From Clostridia bacterium (GTDB taxonomy: Bacteria; Bacillota; Clostridia; Oscillospirales; Acutalibacteraceae), in assembly GCA_017548045.1 (NCBI GenBank), contig JAFYNR010000036.1, positions 1 to 42,553 of the forward strand: a stretch of 42,553 nucleotides of DNA, given 5' to 3'. The position numbers were made by a program, and so were the translations under genes. This document shows, in pieces, positions 23,137 to 30,633 of this stretch. The notes under the pieces were generated by a model. It ran no database searches. It saw nothing but the letters and a program-made list of their open reading frames with translations, and was not told the DNA's origin. How positions within the stretch are numbered: the first letter of the stretch is position 1; each line of letters starts with the position of its first letter.

Positions 23137-24873
23137 TTATTTCACTCGCCTGAAATACGCCATTCTCTCTTTCTCTATGCGTTCAATGTGAGAGGGTATC
23201 ATTTGCCTCACAAGAGCAGCAACCCTCTGGTTTGTCAAATCATATGCCTCCGGACAATTCTGAATAATCTCGGCGATCGTGTATAATTTCCCAATCTCCA
23301 TACTTGCAAGGATTGCCTCTCTCAGCATCTCATTTGCTATACGCACGGCATCGGACGTTACAGCGGGTTTCTGTTTTGCAGATTGCTTAGCAAGCCTGAA
23401 ATACGCTTTTCTGTTCCTCTCTATGCGTTCAATGGAAGAAGGTACCAATTGCCTTACAACAGAGGCAACTCTCCGATTTGACAAATCGTTTATTTCAGAA
23501 CAGTTATTAACCAAATCAGTGATTGTATATAACTTTTGGGGCTCCATGCTTGCAAGAATAATATCTTTCAGCTCCCCGTCTGTCACACAATCTGCACTAC
23601 GTGTTGTTAGGCTTTGCGGTTTCAGGCACTGACTCGTTGCAAGTCTGAAACGCGCCAAGTCCTTGCCCTCTACACGCTCAATATGCGAGGGAATTAATTG
23701 CCTCACTATAGTGGAAACCCGCTGATTTGTCAAATCACGTGCCTCCGGACAATTCTGAATAATCTCGGCGATCGTGTATAATTCTCCGGGCTTCATGCTT
23801 GCAAGAATAGCCTCCTTCAGCGTCCAATTTGTCTCATATACAGCACTACTCATCGTAAGATTCTGCGGTTTCTGAGGTTTGGGAGGAACAGGATATTTTT
23901 CCTTTATTTTCTTTTCCAGCTCTTTTTTTCTTTTGCCCAGAAGCATTTGAACTTTTTTCTCTTTATTTGCATATTCCTTTTCTGCCGTTTCAAGTGATTT
24001 CTCTACGTCAGCAATAGCCTGCCGACTCTCTGCAACCTGAGCTTTTGCTTCTTTTTTTGCAGAAAAGGCAAAAAAACCTGCATTTGCCAATTTCTCCTGA
24101 GCATCGTTCAAAGCTTGCTCTGCATTTTTTCTTTTTTCATAAAGCTTATGTTTCTTGTCACTGTAAGCTTTGTCAAATTTTTCTTCTAAAACAGCCTTCT
24201 CTTGAAAAATTACTGCAGAAAGTTCCTTTTCGTAAAGACCCTGCTGGTTTTTGCTGATGGCTTTCCATTTTTTACACTCTTCTTCGTACGCCTGCATTTT
24301 TCTGTCATATTCAGCTCTTTTTTCCGCCTCTTCCTTTTCTCTTGCTTCGCGCTGAATGCGCAATTTTTCATTACGTTCAGCCTGTGCCTTTGCTTCCGCT
24401 TCTGCTCTGCCGGGAAAGGTCATATACTTATCTTCCCAATAGCGTTCAATCATCTTGCTTTCTATTGAAGGTATGTATCTGCGGCTTGCAACATCCCCTA
24501 AGTCTCTGCCGTTAAAAGATGCAGTAAAATTATTTTCTATTTCTGATTCTTCGTTGAGCCATCTGATGAGGTCTTTGACCTCGCACACAGCGGTGACATC
24601 GGGATTTTGTGCAAGTAACGGTCTGCATTCCTCATCAACAGTGATAATAAGCGACTGATATGTTGCAAAAAGATTATCACAAGCAATACGGGCATCACGG
24701 GCAATATCAACAACGCTGCTCGCAACCCTGCCGCCGAACAGATCGATATTTCTGTTCGCTTTTCTCTGTATGTCGTAATTAGCTCTGTCGAACTCGCTTT
24801 CCGCTTGTTTTGCACGACTTCTCGCGTATTCAACTGCACTTTTCATTGCCTGTGTGGTATTTATATCGCTCAT
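23137..24873 (-). CDS. Coiled-coil protein with three tandem winged-helix-like repeats
   Basis: A 578-aa protein. The start is the ATG at 24873 with GGGAGGG 6 bases upstream; longer forms run into the promoter. The N-terminal ~150 residues are helical (a possible globular or dimer domain). Residues ~155-340 are a highly charged coiled coil rich in Glu, Lys, Ala and Gln, followed by a Pro-rich hinge (YPVPPKPQKPQ). Three repeats of ~61 residues (about 352-412, 435-495, 517-577) share LK-ILASM-LYTIAEI, DLTNQRV-VRQLIPS-IERIE and YFRLA. These read as helix-turn-helix plus a beta wing, so DNA binding is likely; this is inference from pattern, not a recognised family. Repeats 1 and 3 share 44 identical bases, indicating recent duplication. 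It has its own promoter and terminators on both sides. Confidence 0.85.
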   Translation of the reverse strand: MSDINTTQAMKSAVEYARSRAKQAESEFDRANYDIQRKANRNIDLFGGRVASSVVDIARDARIACDNLFATYQSLIITVDEECRPLLAQNPDVTAVCEVKDLIRWLNEESEIENNFTASFNGRDLGDVASRRYIPSIESKMIERYWEDKYMTFPGRAEAEAKAQAERNEKLRIQREAREKEEAEKRAEYDRKMQAYEEECKKWKAISKNQQGLYEKELSAVIFQEKAVLEEKFDKAYSDKKHKLYEKRKNAEQALNDAQEKLANAGFFAFSAKKEAKAQVAESRQAIADVEKSLETAEKEYANKEKKVQMLLGKRKKELEKKIKEKYPVPPKPQKPQNLTMSSAVYETNWTLKEAILASMKPGELYTIAEIIQNCPEARDLTNQRVSTIVRQLIPSHIERVEGKDLARFRLATSQCLKPQSLTTRSADCVTDGELKDIILASMEPQKLYTITDLVNNCSEINDLSNRRVASVVRQLVPSSIERIERNRKAYFRLAKQSAKQKPAVTSDAVRIANEMLREAILASMEIGKLYTIAEIIQNCPEAYDLTNQRVAALVRQMIPSHIERIEKERMAYFRRVK

Positions 24874-24901
24874 AAGAACCCTCCCTAAAGCTTCTGGTTT
24901 C

Positions 24902-24930
24902 ATTATATCACAGAGAACAATAACATTCAA
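24902..24930 (-). promoter_or_regulatory. Promoter of the winged-helix repeat gene
   Basis: Minus strand -35 TTGAAT (24930-24925), 17-base spacer, -10 TATAAT (24907-24902). Confidence 0.75.
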
Positions 24931-24961
24931 CAACCAAATGTAAATTCGTATTCCCGAAAAC

Positions 24962-24995
24962 AAAAACAGGCTTACGAAACCGCAAGCCTGTTTTT
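24962..24995 (-). terminator. Terminator of the two-gene membrane protein operon
   Basis: AAAAACAGGCTT and AAGCCTGTTTTT are perfect 12-base arms around a 10-base loop. It lies 7 bases after the stop of the gene at 25003-25539. Confidence 0.9.
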
Positions 24996-25002
24996 ATTAT
25001 AT

Positions 25003-25539
25003 TCAGAACACAAAACTGATTACAAGAACGATTATCCAGAGGAGTGTTGTAATGCAGTATTTCTCCGCATATGCGCCTGCATAGGCAATCATCGTGGGGA
25101 TATATGCAAGAATTCTGCCGATTACATTGCCTTTTTTCTGGCGGTAAAGCAAATCGTGAAGATTAATTGCATCCTCAACAAGAGGAAATACATTGCAGAG
25201 CATTGATACTCCCACGTACGCCATAAGAACGTAGAGAACGAAAAGCCCTACGGAATCCTGCGGTGTAATTCCCATATATCGGAGATTCATAAAGCCAGCA
25301 AGAAAAATCCACAGACCCGAGCTGAAATTCATAAACGCGGGACCCGTTGCAAGAAGATATGCCGCAAAGCCCTTCGAGGCAAGAACGTGCTCAGCGTGAC
25401 CGCACGCCTCATCTATGCGGAGATATCCGGGCACTTCAACGGGCAGACCGAGCATTTTGCAGGTCAGATGCTCCCAGAAGCCTTTGAGATAGGCACCGGG
25501 AAAGGTCAATATTTTTGAAGCTATATAAAGAGCTGTCAT
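25003..25539 (-). CDS. Integral membrane protein of unknown function
   Basis: A 178-aa protein with about four membrane helices: residues ~60-85, 95-115 and 150-176, plus a shorter hydrophobic N-terminal stretch. Conserved-looking polar spots are FWEHLTCKMLG (20-30), CGHAEHVL (46-53) and NVFPLVEDAINLHDLLYRQKKG. The His/Glu pairs facing the membrane recall membrane metalloproteins, but no HExxH motif is present, so I do not claim a peptidase. It overlaps the stop of the upstream zinc-ribbon/TPR-like gene as ATGA, so the two are translationally coupled and probably work together. A strong terminator follows. Confidence 0.82.
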   Translation of the reverse strand: MTALYIASKILTFPGAYLKGFWEHLTCKMLGLPVEVPGYLRIDEACGHAEHVLASKGFAAYLLATGPAFMNFSSGLWIFLAGFMNLRYMGITPQDSVGLFVLYVLMAYVGVSMLCNVFPLVEDAINLHDLLYRQKKGNVIGRILAYIPTMIAYAGAYAEKYCITTLLWIIVLVISFVF

Positions 25540-27083
25540 GCCAGATCACACTCTCCTTCCGTAAGAACCTGCGCCGCAGTCTTTTTGCCTGCGATAATTT
25601 CTTTTGTAACGTCTTCAAGTACGCTTTGGTCAAACTGACCGAGAATTTCCTCAACATCTTCCGAATATTCTTCATCCATCTTGTCACTGTTCTTCAAAAG
25701 GTATGCGCTCAGGTAAAGAGTATTGTAGAACGCAGGGTCATCCAGCGTGCTTGTATCATAGGTTGACTGATAAATATAGTACGCATAATTGTATGCCTGC
25801 ATCATTTCGTCAAACGCATTCACGTAATCGCTGTCTGCAAGATAAATGAGCGCAAGCTGACGGTGAAGCTCGGGAATTGAGCCGAAGGTTTCAAGTGCAT
25901 CGTGACAAAGGGGCTTTGCCTTATCCTGCTGAGCAGTTCTTCTGAGGTATACGATTTCAAGCATATATGCGGTTTCGGCATCTTCGTTGTTAACCTTGAA
26001 CTCTGCAAGAGTTTTGCTTGCCGCATCCTTGTTGCCCGAATCAAGCTCAATATCCATTTTAAGGCTGTATGCATCATATTTTGAGGTGTCGTTTTCGATT
26101 ATCTTGCTCAGATACTCAATCGCTTCCTCGCCTCTGCCTGCCGCCGCAAGGGTTTCTGCCATAGGCTGATAATAAATCCAACCGTAGTCCTTGCCCGTTG
26201 CAAGTGCTGATTTTTCAAGATCTTTGAGAATTTCAACCTGAACATTCACATCTGACTTCAACAAATCCGCAACTGCAAACTTATAAAAATCGATGTAAAC
26301 GTCGGTAACGCCTTCCTTGCCCTTGAAGGAATCAAGCTCGGCATAAATTTTTTCCGCATCGGGATTTTCGTCATATGCCTTGTTGAGAGTTTCTTCGATA
26401 AGGTCAAAGGTAGCGTCGTGCTCTTTGCTGACGGCCTTATACTGCTTCATAAAGCCAAGCTCGTCCGTCTTTGTGCTGCCGAACATATTCTGCGCAACGT
26501 AATAAGCATCAATGGGACTGCTGTAATTTGCAACCGCATTGATAATGCGCTTGTTCACGCCCATACCAACCTTTGTATACTGAGATTCCATACCCAGAAT
26601 ACTGTTGATTTCGTCAGCCATTGTCTGCACGTCTGCATATGCGGTGTATGCGCCGTACCAGTTTTTATTCTTTGCGAAGGCATCGCCCTTCACAACCTGC
26701 AGTGAGGGTGCGCTTGCAAGAAGCACAAGCACAGAGGCAAACACACCGAAGCCCAGAGTAACGAAAGCACTGAGCCAGGCAAGAAGCGGTATTCTGCGTT
26801 TAAGCATTTTCGTTTCGCACTCGGTGCAGTAGCCGCTTTCCTCCGTAGCCTCTCTTTCACCGCAAACGGGGCATATTTCAGCAGGCTCAGCTTCTTCCTC
26901 AACGGCTTCTTCCGACTCTGCCAAATCTTCTTCGGCAGTATCTTCGGTCTCCTCAGCCATTTCTTCAGCCTGCTCCGTTTCGTTTTCTTCCTCACAAACA
27001 GTTTCTTCCTTCACGGCTTCTTCATCAGAAAGCATTTCTGTTTTTTCTTCCTCGGGAATACCGTTCAAATTTTCTTTATCCAA
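25536..27083 (-). CDS. Membrane protein with acidic N-terminus, zinc ribbon and TPR-like C-terminus
   Basis: A 515-aa protein starting at TTG (27083), with AGGAGG 7 bases upstream. Residues 9-69 are extremely acidic (mostly Glu with Ala/Thr). A zinc ribbon follows with Cys71, Cys74, Cys86 and Cys89 (CPVCG and YCTECE). One membrane helix spans ~98-124. The remaining ~390 residues are helical repeats resembling TPRs (AAAGRGEEAIEYLSKIIEND, AETAYMLEIVYLRRTAQQDK, IPELHRQLALIYLADSDYVN). By topology the acidic and zinc parts should be cytoplasmic and the repeats outside. It is the first gene of a pair with the 178-aa membrane protein. Function unknown; a scaffold or protein-interaction role is inferred. 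Confidence 0.87.
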   Translation of the reverse strand: MDKENLNGIPEEEKTEMLSDEEAVKEETVCEEENETEQAEEMAEETEDTAEEDLAESEEAVEEEAEPAEICPVCGEREATEESGYCTECETKMLKRRIPLLAWLSAFVTLGFGVFASVLVLLASAPSLQVVKGDAFAKNKNWYGAYTAYADVQTMADEINSILGMESQYTKVGMGVNKRIINAVANYSSPIDAYYVAQNMFGSTKTDELGFMKQYKAVSKEHDATFDLIEETLNKAYDENPDAEKIYAELDSFKGKEGVTDVYIDFYKFAVADLLKSDVNVQVEILKDLEKSALATGKDYGWIYYQPMAETLAAAGRGEEAIEYLSKIIENDTSKYDAYSLKMDIELDSGNKDAASKTLAEFKVNNEDAETAYMLEIVYLRRTAQQDKAKPLCHDALETFGSIPELHRQLALIYLADSDYVNAFDEMMQAYNYAYYIYQSTYDTSTLDDPAFYNTLYLSAYLLKNSDKMDEEYSEDVEEILGQFDQSVLEDVTKEIIAGKKTAAQVLTEGECDLA

Positions 27084-27119
27084 ACGCTTATCCTCCTTTT
27101 CATTCTGTTACGAATTCAT

Positions 27120-27148
27120 ATTTTACCATTTATTTTTGCCGATTTCAA
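27120..27148 (-). promoter_or_regulatory. Promoter of the zinc-ribbon/TPR-like gene
   Basis: Minus strand -35 TTGAAA (27148-27143), 17-base spacer, extended -10 TGGTAAAAT (core 27125-27120). Confidence 0.7.
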
Positions 27149-27189
27149 TAAATTCTGAAATATTTACATATTATTAATATTAACATCAC

Positions 27190-27218
27190 TTTTCATTCCC
27201 GTAAAAGTATGCTATACT
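27190..27218 (+). promoter_or_regulatory. Promoter of the flavin reductase-like gene
   Basis: -35 TTTTCA (27190-27195, weak), 17-base spacer, -10 TATACT (27213-27218), 33 bases before the ATG. Confidence 0.5.
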
Positions 27219-27251
27219 CTAAACAGTAATGACCTACGGAGGTATTTATCA

Positions 27252-27746
27252 ATGAAAGAAATCAACATCAGAGATATCAAAAAAAGTCCCGTTGAGCTTA
27301 TTTCCGACGGTTGGGGTCTTGTTACCGCAGGCAGTGAAAAAGGCTTCAACACAATGACCGTAAGCTGGGGCGCTTTGGGTGAAATATGGGGCAAGGATGC
27401 GGCATTCGTATTCATCCGTCCTCAGAGATACACCTATGAATTCACCGAGAAGGAGGATATTTTTACCCTTTCCTTCTACGGCGGTGAGTACAAGGACGCC
27501 CTTAAAATCTGCGGTTCAAAAAGCGGCAGAGATATTGACAAGGCGGCTGTCTGCGGTCTTACTCCCGTTTTCACCGACGGCGGAGTAACCTTCGAGCAGG
27601 CGGAATACACCCTTGTGTGCCGTAAAATGGCTTCGCAGTTTATTGACCCTGCCGGCTTTGCGGATGCATCAATAGAAAACAACTACGCCAACAAGGATTA
27701 TCATAAGATGTACGTTGGCGAAATTATAAAAGTTTATCAAAAATAA
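27252..27746 (+). CDS. Flavin reductase-like FMN-binding split-barrel protein
   Basis: A 164-aa protein of the flavin reductase-like (FMN-binding split barrel) family. Family pattern: WGLVTAGSEKGFNTMTVSWGALGEIWGKDAAFVFIRPQRYT (cut here into its two halves, residues 21-40 and 41-61), where NTMTVSWG and RPQRYTYEF line the FMN site. ILTLS-type FTLSFYGGEYKDAL follows, and then KDYHKMYVGEI at the end. Such proteins reduce flavin or act as small NAD(P)H-dependent flavoproteins; the true substrate is unknown. TACGGAGGT lies upstream of the ATG. It is a single gene whose terminator overlaps the next promoter. Confidence 0.9.
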   Translation: MKEINIRDIKKSPVELISDGWGLVTAGSEKGFNTMTVSWGALGEIWGKDAAFVFIRPQRYTYEFTEKEDIFTLSFYGGEYKDALKICGSKSGRDIDKAAVCGLTPVFTDGGVTFEQAEYTLVCRKMASQFIDPAGFADASIENNYANKDYHKMYVGEIIKVYQK

Positions 27747-27755
27747 AAAAATTTG

Positions 27756-27805
27756 TGTCACCTTTTGCCTTTCCCGTTCGTTTATATTGTGAGAGGCAAA
27801 GGTGA
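27756..27805 (+). promoter_or_regulatory. Candidate ECF-type promoter overlapping an upstream-gene terminator
   Basis: TGTCACC (27756-27762), 16 bases, CGTTTATA (27779-27786) has the look of an autoregulated ECF promoter. The same bases form arm one of an inverted repeat, TCACCTTTTGCC (27758-) with GAGAGGCAAAGGTGA (27791-27805), followed by TTTTGCTTTTTT: a terminator for the flavin reductase gene. The ECF assignment is inferred from position and motif shape. Confidence 0.55.
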
Positions 27806-27835
27806 TTTTGCTTTTTTCTGAGAGGAGGCGATGCT

Positions 27836-28324
27836 TTGACCGCCGACAAACAAAAAATCCCGCCCGACCCGGAGCGTGCCGTTGAAGAATACGGCAACAG
27901 TCTTTACCGTCTGTGTACCGTTATGCTTCAGAATTGTGATGATGCACAGGATGCGGTGCAGGATTGCTTCCTGCGTTACATAACCAGAGCTCCCGATTTC
28001 AGGTCGGCCGACCACGAAAAAGCCTGGCTGATCCGTGTGGCAACCAATATATGCAAGGATATGCTCAGATACCGCAAGCATTCAAGTTATCTGAGTACGG
28101 ATGAAATCCGCAATCTCACTTCAAGCGAGGATAATGCGCAAATCCTCGGTATGCTGGGATTGCTGGAAGAAAAATACAGAACGGTTATTCATCTGCACTA
28201 TGTCGAAGGCTACGGCACAAATGAAATTTCGGATATGCTGGGCATAACCTCTGCCGCCGTAAGAAAGCGGCTGCAGAGAGGCAGAGAAAAACTGCGTGAA
28301 ATTTACGAAAAGGAGGCGATATGA
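27836..28324 (+). CDS. ECF-type RNA polymerase sigma factor
   Basis: A 162-aa extracytoplasmic-function sigma factor. Region 2 spans ~15-80 (YRLCTVMLQNCDDAQDAVQD, then KAWLIRVATNICKDMLR). Region 4 spans ~105-155 (LLEEKYRTVIHLHYVEGYGT, ISDMLGITSAAVRKRLQRGR). There is no region 3. The start is TTG at 27836, with GAGGAGG 7 bases upstream; the ATG at 27831 is out of frame and stops after two codons. The next gene, a single-pass membrane protein, overlaps as ATGA and is the likely anti-sigma factor. It probably activates its own promoter. Confidence 0.94.
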   Translation: MTADKQKIPPDPERAVEEYGNSLYRLCTVMLQNCDDAQDAVQDCFLRYITRAPDFRSADHEKAWLIRVATNICKDMLRYRKHSSYLSTDEIRNLTSSEDNAQILGMLGLLEEKYRTVIHLHYVEGYGTNEISDMLGITSAAVRKRLQRGREKLREIYEKEAI

Positions 28325-28890
28325 CAATGGATTTCAGCAAAATCAGGCCCGCCGTTGATGATATAGTCCTTTCCGATGAGCAAAAAGAAAAAATACTGGA
28401 TGCCTGTCGGGGCAAAAAACGCAAATTCAATTATAAACCTCTTGCTTTTGCCGCCGCTGCGGCGGTAACCGTTGTTGTGGTTGCCTCCCCGGGTTTTCTG
28501 TTCAGGGCAGGCTCATCCGACAATGCCGCAGAAAACGTAAAAGAGGATTATTACAACAGTGCAGGCGGTGATTTTTACGTTTACACCGCAGACGAAGATT
28601 TCAGCCCTCAGAGTGCAGAAGAAAACGGAGCAGCGTCCGATATGAGCGTATTTGACGTATCCTTGTTTTCAGAGCAGTATTCCGTTATTCCCCGTGAATT
28701 TGCCACACTTGCAGACAGCACCGAATACGAAAGCTGGGTGGCTGAAATTTCCCCCGACGGCGGTATGGCACTGATGCAGTTTGTGAAGCATTTCGGCATT
28801 GAGCGCAGTGATTTTGACAACGCAAACATAGCCTATGCCGCAAGAACAGGCAAATTTTTCAATGCGGACGAGATCTATTCCCAAAAATAA
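28321..28890 (+). CDS. Probable membrane anti-sigma factor
   Basis: A 189-aa protein with a short cytoplasmic N-terminus (~38 residues, with LSDEQKEKILDACRGKKRK), one membrane helix at ~40-60 and an extracytoplasmic part rich in Asp, Ser and Tyr. This is the size and topology of single-pass anti-sigma factors, but no zinc HxxxCxxC motif is seen. The start overlaps the sigma gene stop (ATGA); AGGAGG lies 4 bases before this ATG and 10 before a second ATG at 28327, so either may be used. Its role is inferred from position. The outer region could sense a signal, which I cannot identify. Confidence 0.8.
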   Translation: MTMDFSKIRPAVDDIVLSDEQKEKILDACRGKKRKFNYKPLAFAAAAAVTVVVVASPGFLFRAGSSDNAAENVKEDYYNSAGGDFYVYTADEDFSPQSAEENGAASDMSVFDVSLFSEQYSVIPREFATLADSTEYESWVAEISPDGGMALMQFVKHFGIERSDFDNANIAYAARTGKFFNADEIYSQK

Positions 28891-28892
28891 AA

Positions 28893-28913
28893 ACCGCCCT
28901 CAGTGAGAGCGGT
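28893..28913 (-). terminator. Terminator between anti-sigma gene and the minus-strand lipoprotein gene
   Basis: ACCGC-C-CTC pairs with GAG-A-GCGGT around AGT. Minus reading ends in TTTTTATTTTT. It is only 10 bases after the lipoprotein stop. Confidence 0.75.
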
Positions 28914-28923
28914 CTGATGCGGA

Positions 28924-29466
28924 TTACTCAACAAGCTGATAGCCCAGTGCAATTACCTCGGGCTTCTTGTATGTTTCATAAAGCTCGTCATAGGAAGACG
29001 GTGTTACGTCTGTATATTTGACAACAACCATCAGTTTATCTTTATCTTTTTTCACAACGGATCTGTATTTATCTTCTTCTGTAACAGCTATGCATGAGTT
29101 GTAATCTTCTTTTTTGTTGAAGAAATAGTAGTTGAGTCTGTAATCGATTTCACCCTTTTTGTTGTAAACATACTTCTGATATTCTGTGCTTCTTTCAGAA
29201 ACAATTTTGATAACCACAGCCTTGTTTTTCTTGGTTTTGCCTACTTCTTCTTCAACATAATCGGCAATTTCGTCGTTAATCTTATCCTTTTCCTTCTGCT
29301 TTTCAGCTTCCTCCGACGCTCTTTCAGCCTGAAGCTGGCTGACCTGTGCCTGGAACTCCTCAGGTCTGTAAGGCTCTGTTTCTTTGTTTCCCGAAGGCTT
29401 CACCTTGCAGGCGGCAAGAGTAAGAAGCGCCGCAACGGCAAGAATAACGGATATTATCTTTTTCAC
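28924..29466 (-). CDS. Lipoprotein of unknown function
   Basis: A 180-aa protein with a type II signal peptide, MKKIISVILAVAALLTLAAC, so Cys20 is lipidated. Next is a charged helical segment (~40-85: many Glu, Lys and Gln, coiled-coil-like), then a compact beta-rich domain with KAVVIKIVSERSTEYQKYVY and NYYFFNKKEDYNSCIAVTEE. No known family is recognised. AAGGAGGAG precedes the ATG. It is divergent from the DUF4349 lipoprotein gene, sharing a 129-base control region with the AAAAGTC/GACTTTT palindrome. It is followed by a terminator, so it is a single-gene unit. Confidence 0.85.
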   Translation of the reverse strand: MKKIISVILAVAALLTLAACKVKPSGNKETEPYRPEEFQAQVSQLQAERASEEAEKQKEKDKINDEIADYVEEEVGKTKKNKAVVIKIVSERSTEYQKYVYNKKGEIDYRLNYYFFNKKEDYNSCIAVTEEDKYRSVVKKDKDKLMVVVKYTDVTPSSYDELYETYKKPEVIALGYQLVE

Positions 29467-29522
29467 GGATATCTCCTCCTTATTATTTCGTTCTACATAA
29501 TATATGTGGCATATTTTCTTGA

Positions 29523-29538
29523 AAAAGTCAAGACTTTT
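29523..29538. promoter_or_regulatory. Palindrome in the divergent lipoprotein control region
   Basis: AAAAGTC-AA-GACTTTT is perfect. It lies between two divergent genes and could be an operator for either; the promoters there are weak by eye (TTTACA/CAATAT at 29547-29575 on plus). Confidence 0.4.
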
Positions 29539-29595
29539 GAAGAAATTTTACATTTACGCAAACCGGACACAATATTTAAGAAAGGTGATGTTAAA

Positions 29596-30495
29596 ATGAA
29601 AAAATTATTTGCAATCATCCTTTGTGCCGTAATCGCATTTTCATTTGCGGCCTGCGGAGCAAAAATGAGCGATTCCGCGCCCAACGAATCGGGTATGGCA
29701 ATAACTCAGGATTCCGCAATCAAATATACGGCGGATGAAAAGTTTGAGCTTTATTCCGATGCCGCAGGCGGCTCGGGCGGTGCGGAAGCACCTGCATCCC
29801 AAAGCACTCAGAACGAAAAAATCATCAAAACAGTTGAGCTTTCCGTTGAAACCAAGGAGTACGAGGCTTATCTCAAATCTCTCACTGCAAGCGTAAGTGC
29901 CGCAGGCGGATACGTTGAAACCTCCTCAACAGACCTTGGCAACAGTGCCTATTCAAACCGATATGCAACCTACACCGTGCGTATTCCTTCCGCAAATATT
30001 GATGCATTTATCAATGCGGCAAACGAAAAAGGCACCATTGTTTCCAAAACGGAAAATCAGCAGAACGTAACTCTCGAATACGTTGACCTTGAAAGCAGAA
30101 TCGAAGCCTACAAAACAGAAAAGGCTACTCTCACGGGTCTGCTTGAAAAAGCCGCATCCCTTGAAAACGTTCTCGCCATTCAGGAAAGGCTTTCAGAGGT
30201 AAACTACCAGATTGAAACCTACACCTCACAGCTTAAGGTTCTTGAAAACAGAGTAAGCTACAGCACCGTTACGATGCGTATAAATGAGGTTGAGCGGGTT
30301 ACGGAGGCGAAGCCTACGGTTTGGACAAGAATCAAGAACCGCTTTCTCAACAGCCTTGATATCCTTAAGGAAGGCTTTATCGATCTTGTTGTTACCGTTG
30401 TGGGCGGTCTGCCCGTAATTATACCTCTGGGCGTCGGAATCTTCCTTGCAATCGTTATCATCAAAAAGATTATAAGAAAACGCAGAGGATATTAA
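29596..30495 (+). CDS. DUF4349 domain lipoprotein
   Basis: A 299-aa protein starting at the ATG at 29596, with AAAGGTGATG upstream; the longer frame is not supported by a ribosome site. The signal ends at the lipobox FAACG (Cys20). Residues ~80-245 match the DUF4349 pattern: IIKTVELSVETKEYEAYL at the start, YVETSSTDLGN, VRIPSANIDAFI, a coiled-coil middle (LESRIEAYKTEKATLTGLLE) and YSTVTMRINEVE. A C-terminal membrane helix (~262-288) is followed by IIRKRRGY. Membrane-anchored at both ends, it is probably a surface protein; the domain's function is not known. A strong terminator follows. Confidence 0.92.
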   Translation: MKKLFAIILCAVIAFSFAACGAKMSDSAPNESGMAITQDSAIKYTADEKFELYSDAAGGSGGAEAPASQSTQNEKIIKTVELSVETKEYEAYLKSLTASVSAAGGYVETSSTDLGNSAYSNRYATYTVRIPSANIDAFINAANEKGTIVSKTENQQNVTLEYVDLESRIEAYKTEKATLTGLLEKAASLENVLAIQERLSEVNYQIETYTSQLKVLENRVSYSTVTMRINEVERVTEAKPTVWTRIKNRFLNSLDILKEGFIDLVVTVVGGLPVIIPLGVGIFLAIVIIKKIIRKRRGY

Positions 30496-30506
30496 ACATT
30501 TACCGC

Positions 30507-30540
30507 AGGCGGTACGCTTTTGCAGCGTGCCGCCTCTTTT
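30507..30540 (+). terminator. Terminator of the DUF4349 gene
   Basis: AGGCGGTACGC and GCGTGCCGCCT pair over 11 bases (one G-U), followed by CTTTTT. Confidence 0.92.
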
Positions 30541-30633
30541 TATTAAATTTATTTTAATTCTTTTTTAGAAAATATAATTATATTCTTTTTGTTATCATAT
30601 AATATGGAATATTATAACAGCGAAAGGATGCTG

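Noticed and set aside
25003-25539. Membrane zinc peptidase (M50-like)
   Set aside because: Hydrophobic helices and His/Glu pairs are suggestive, but no HExxH motif or second metal-ligand motif can be seen.
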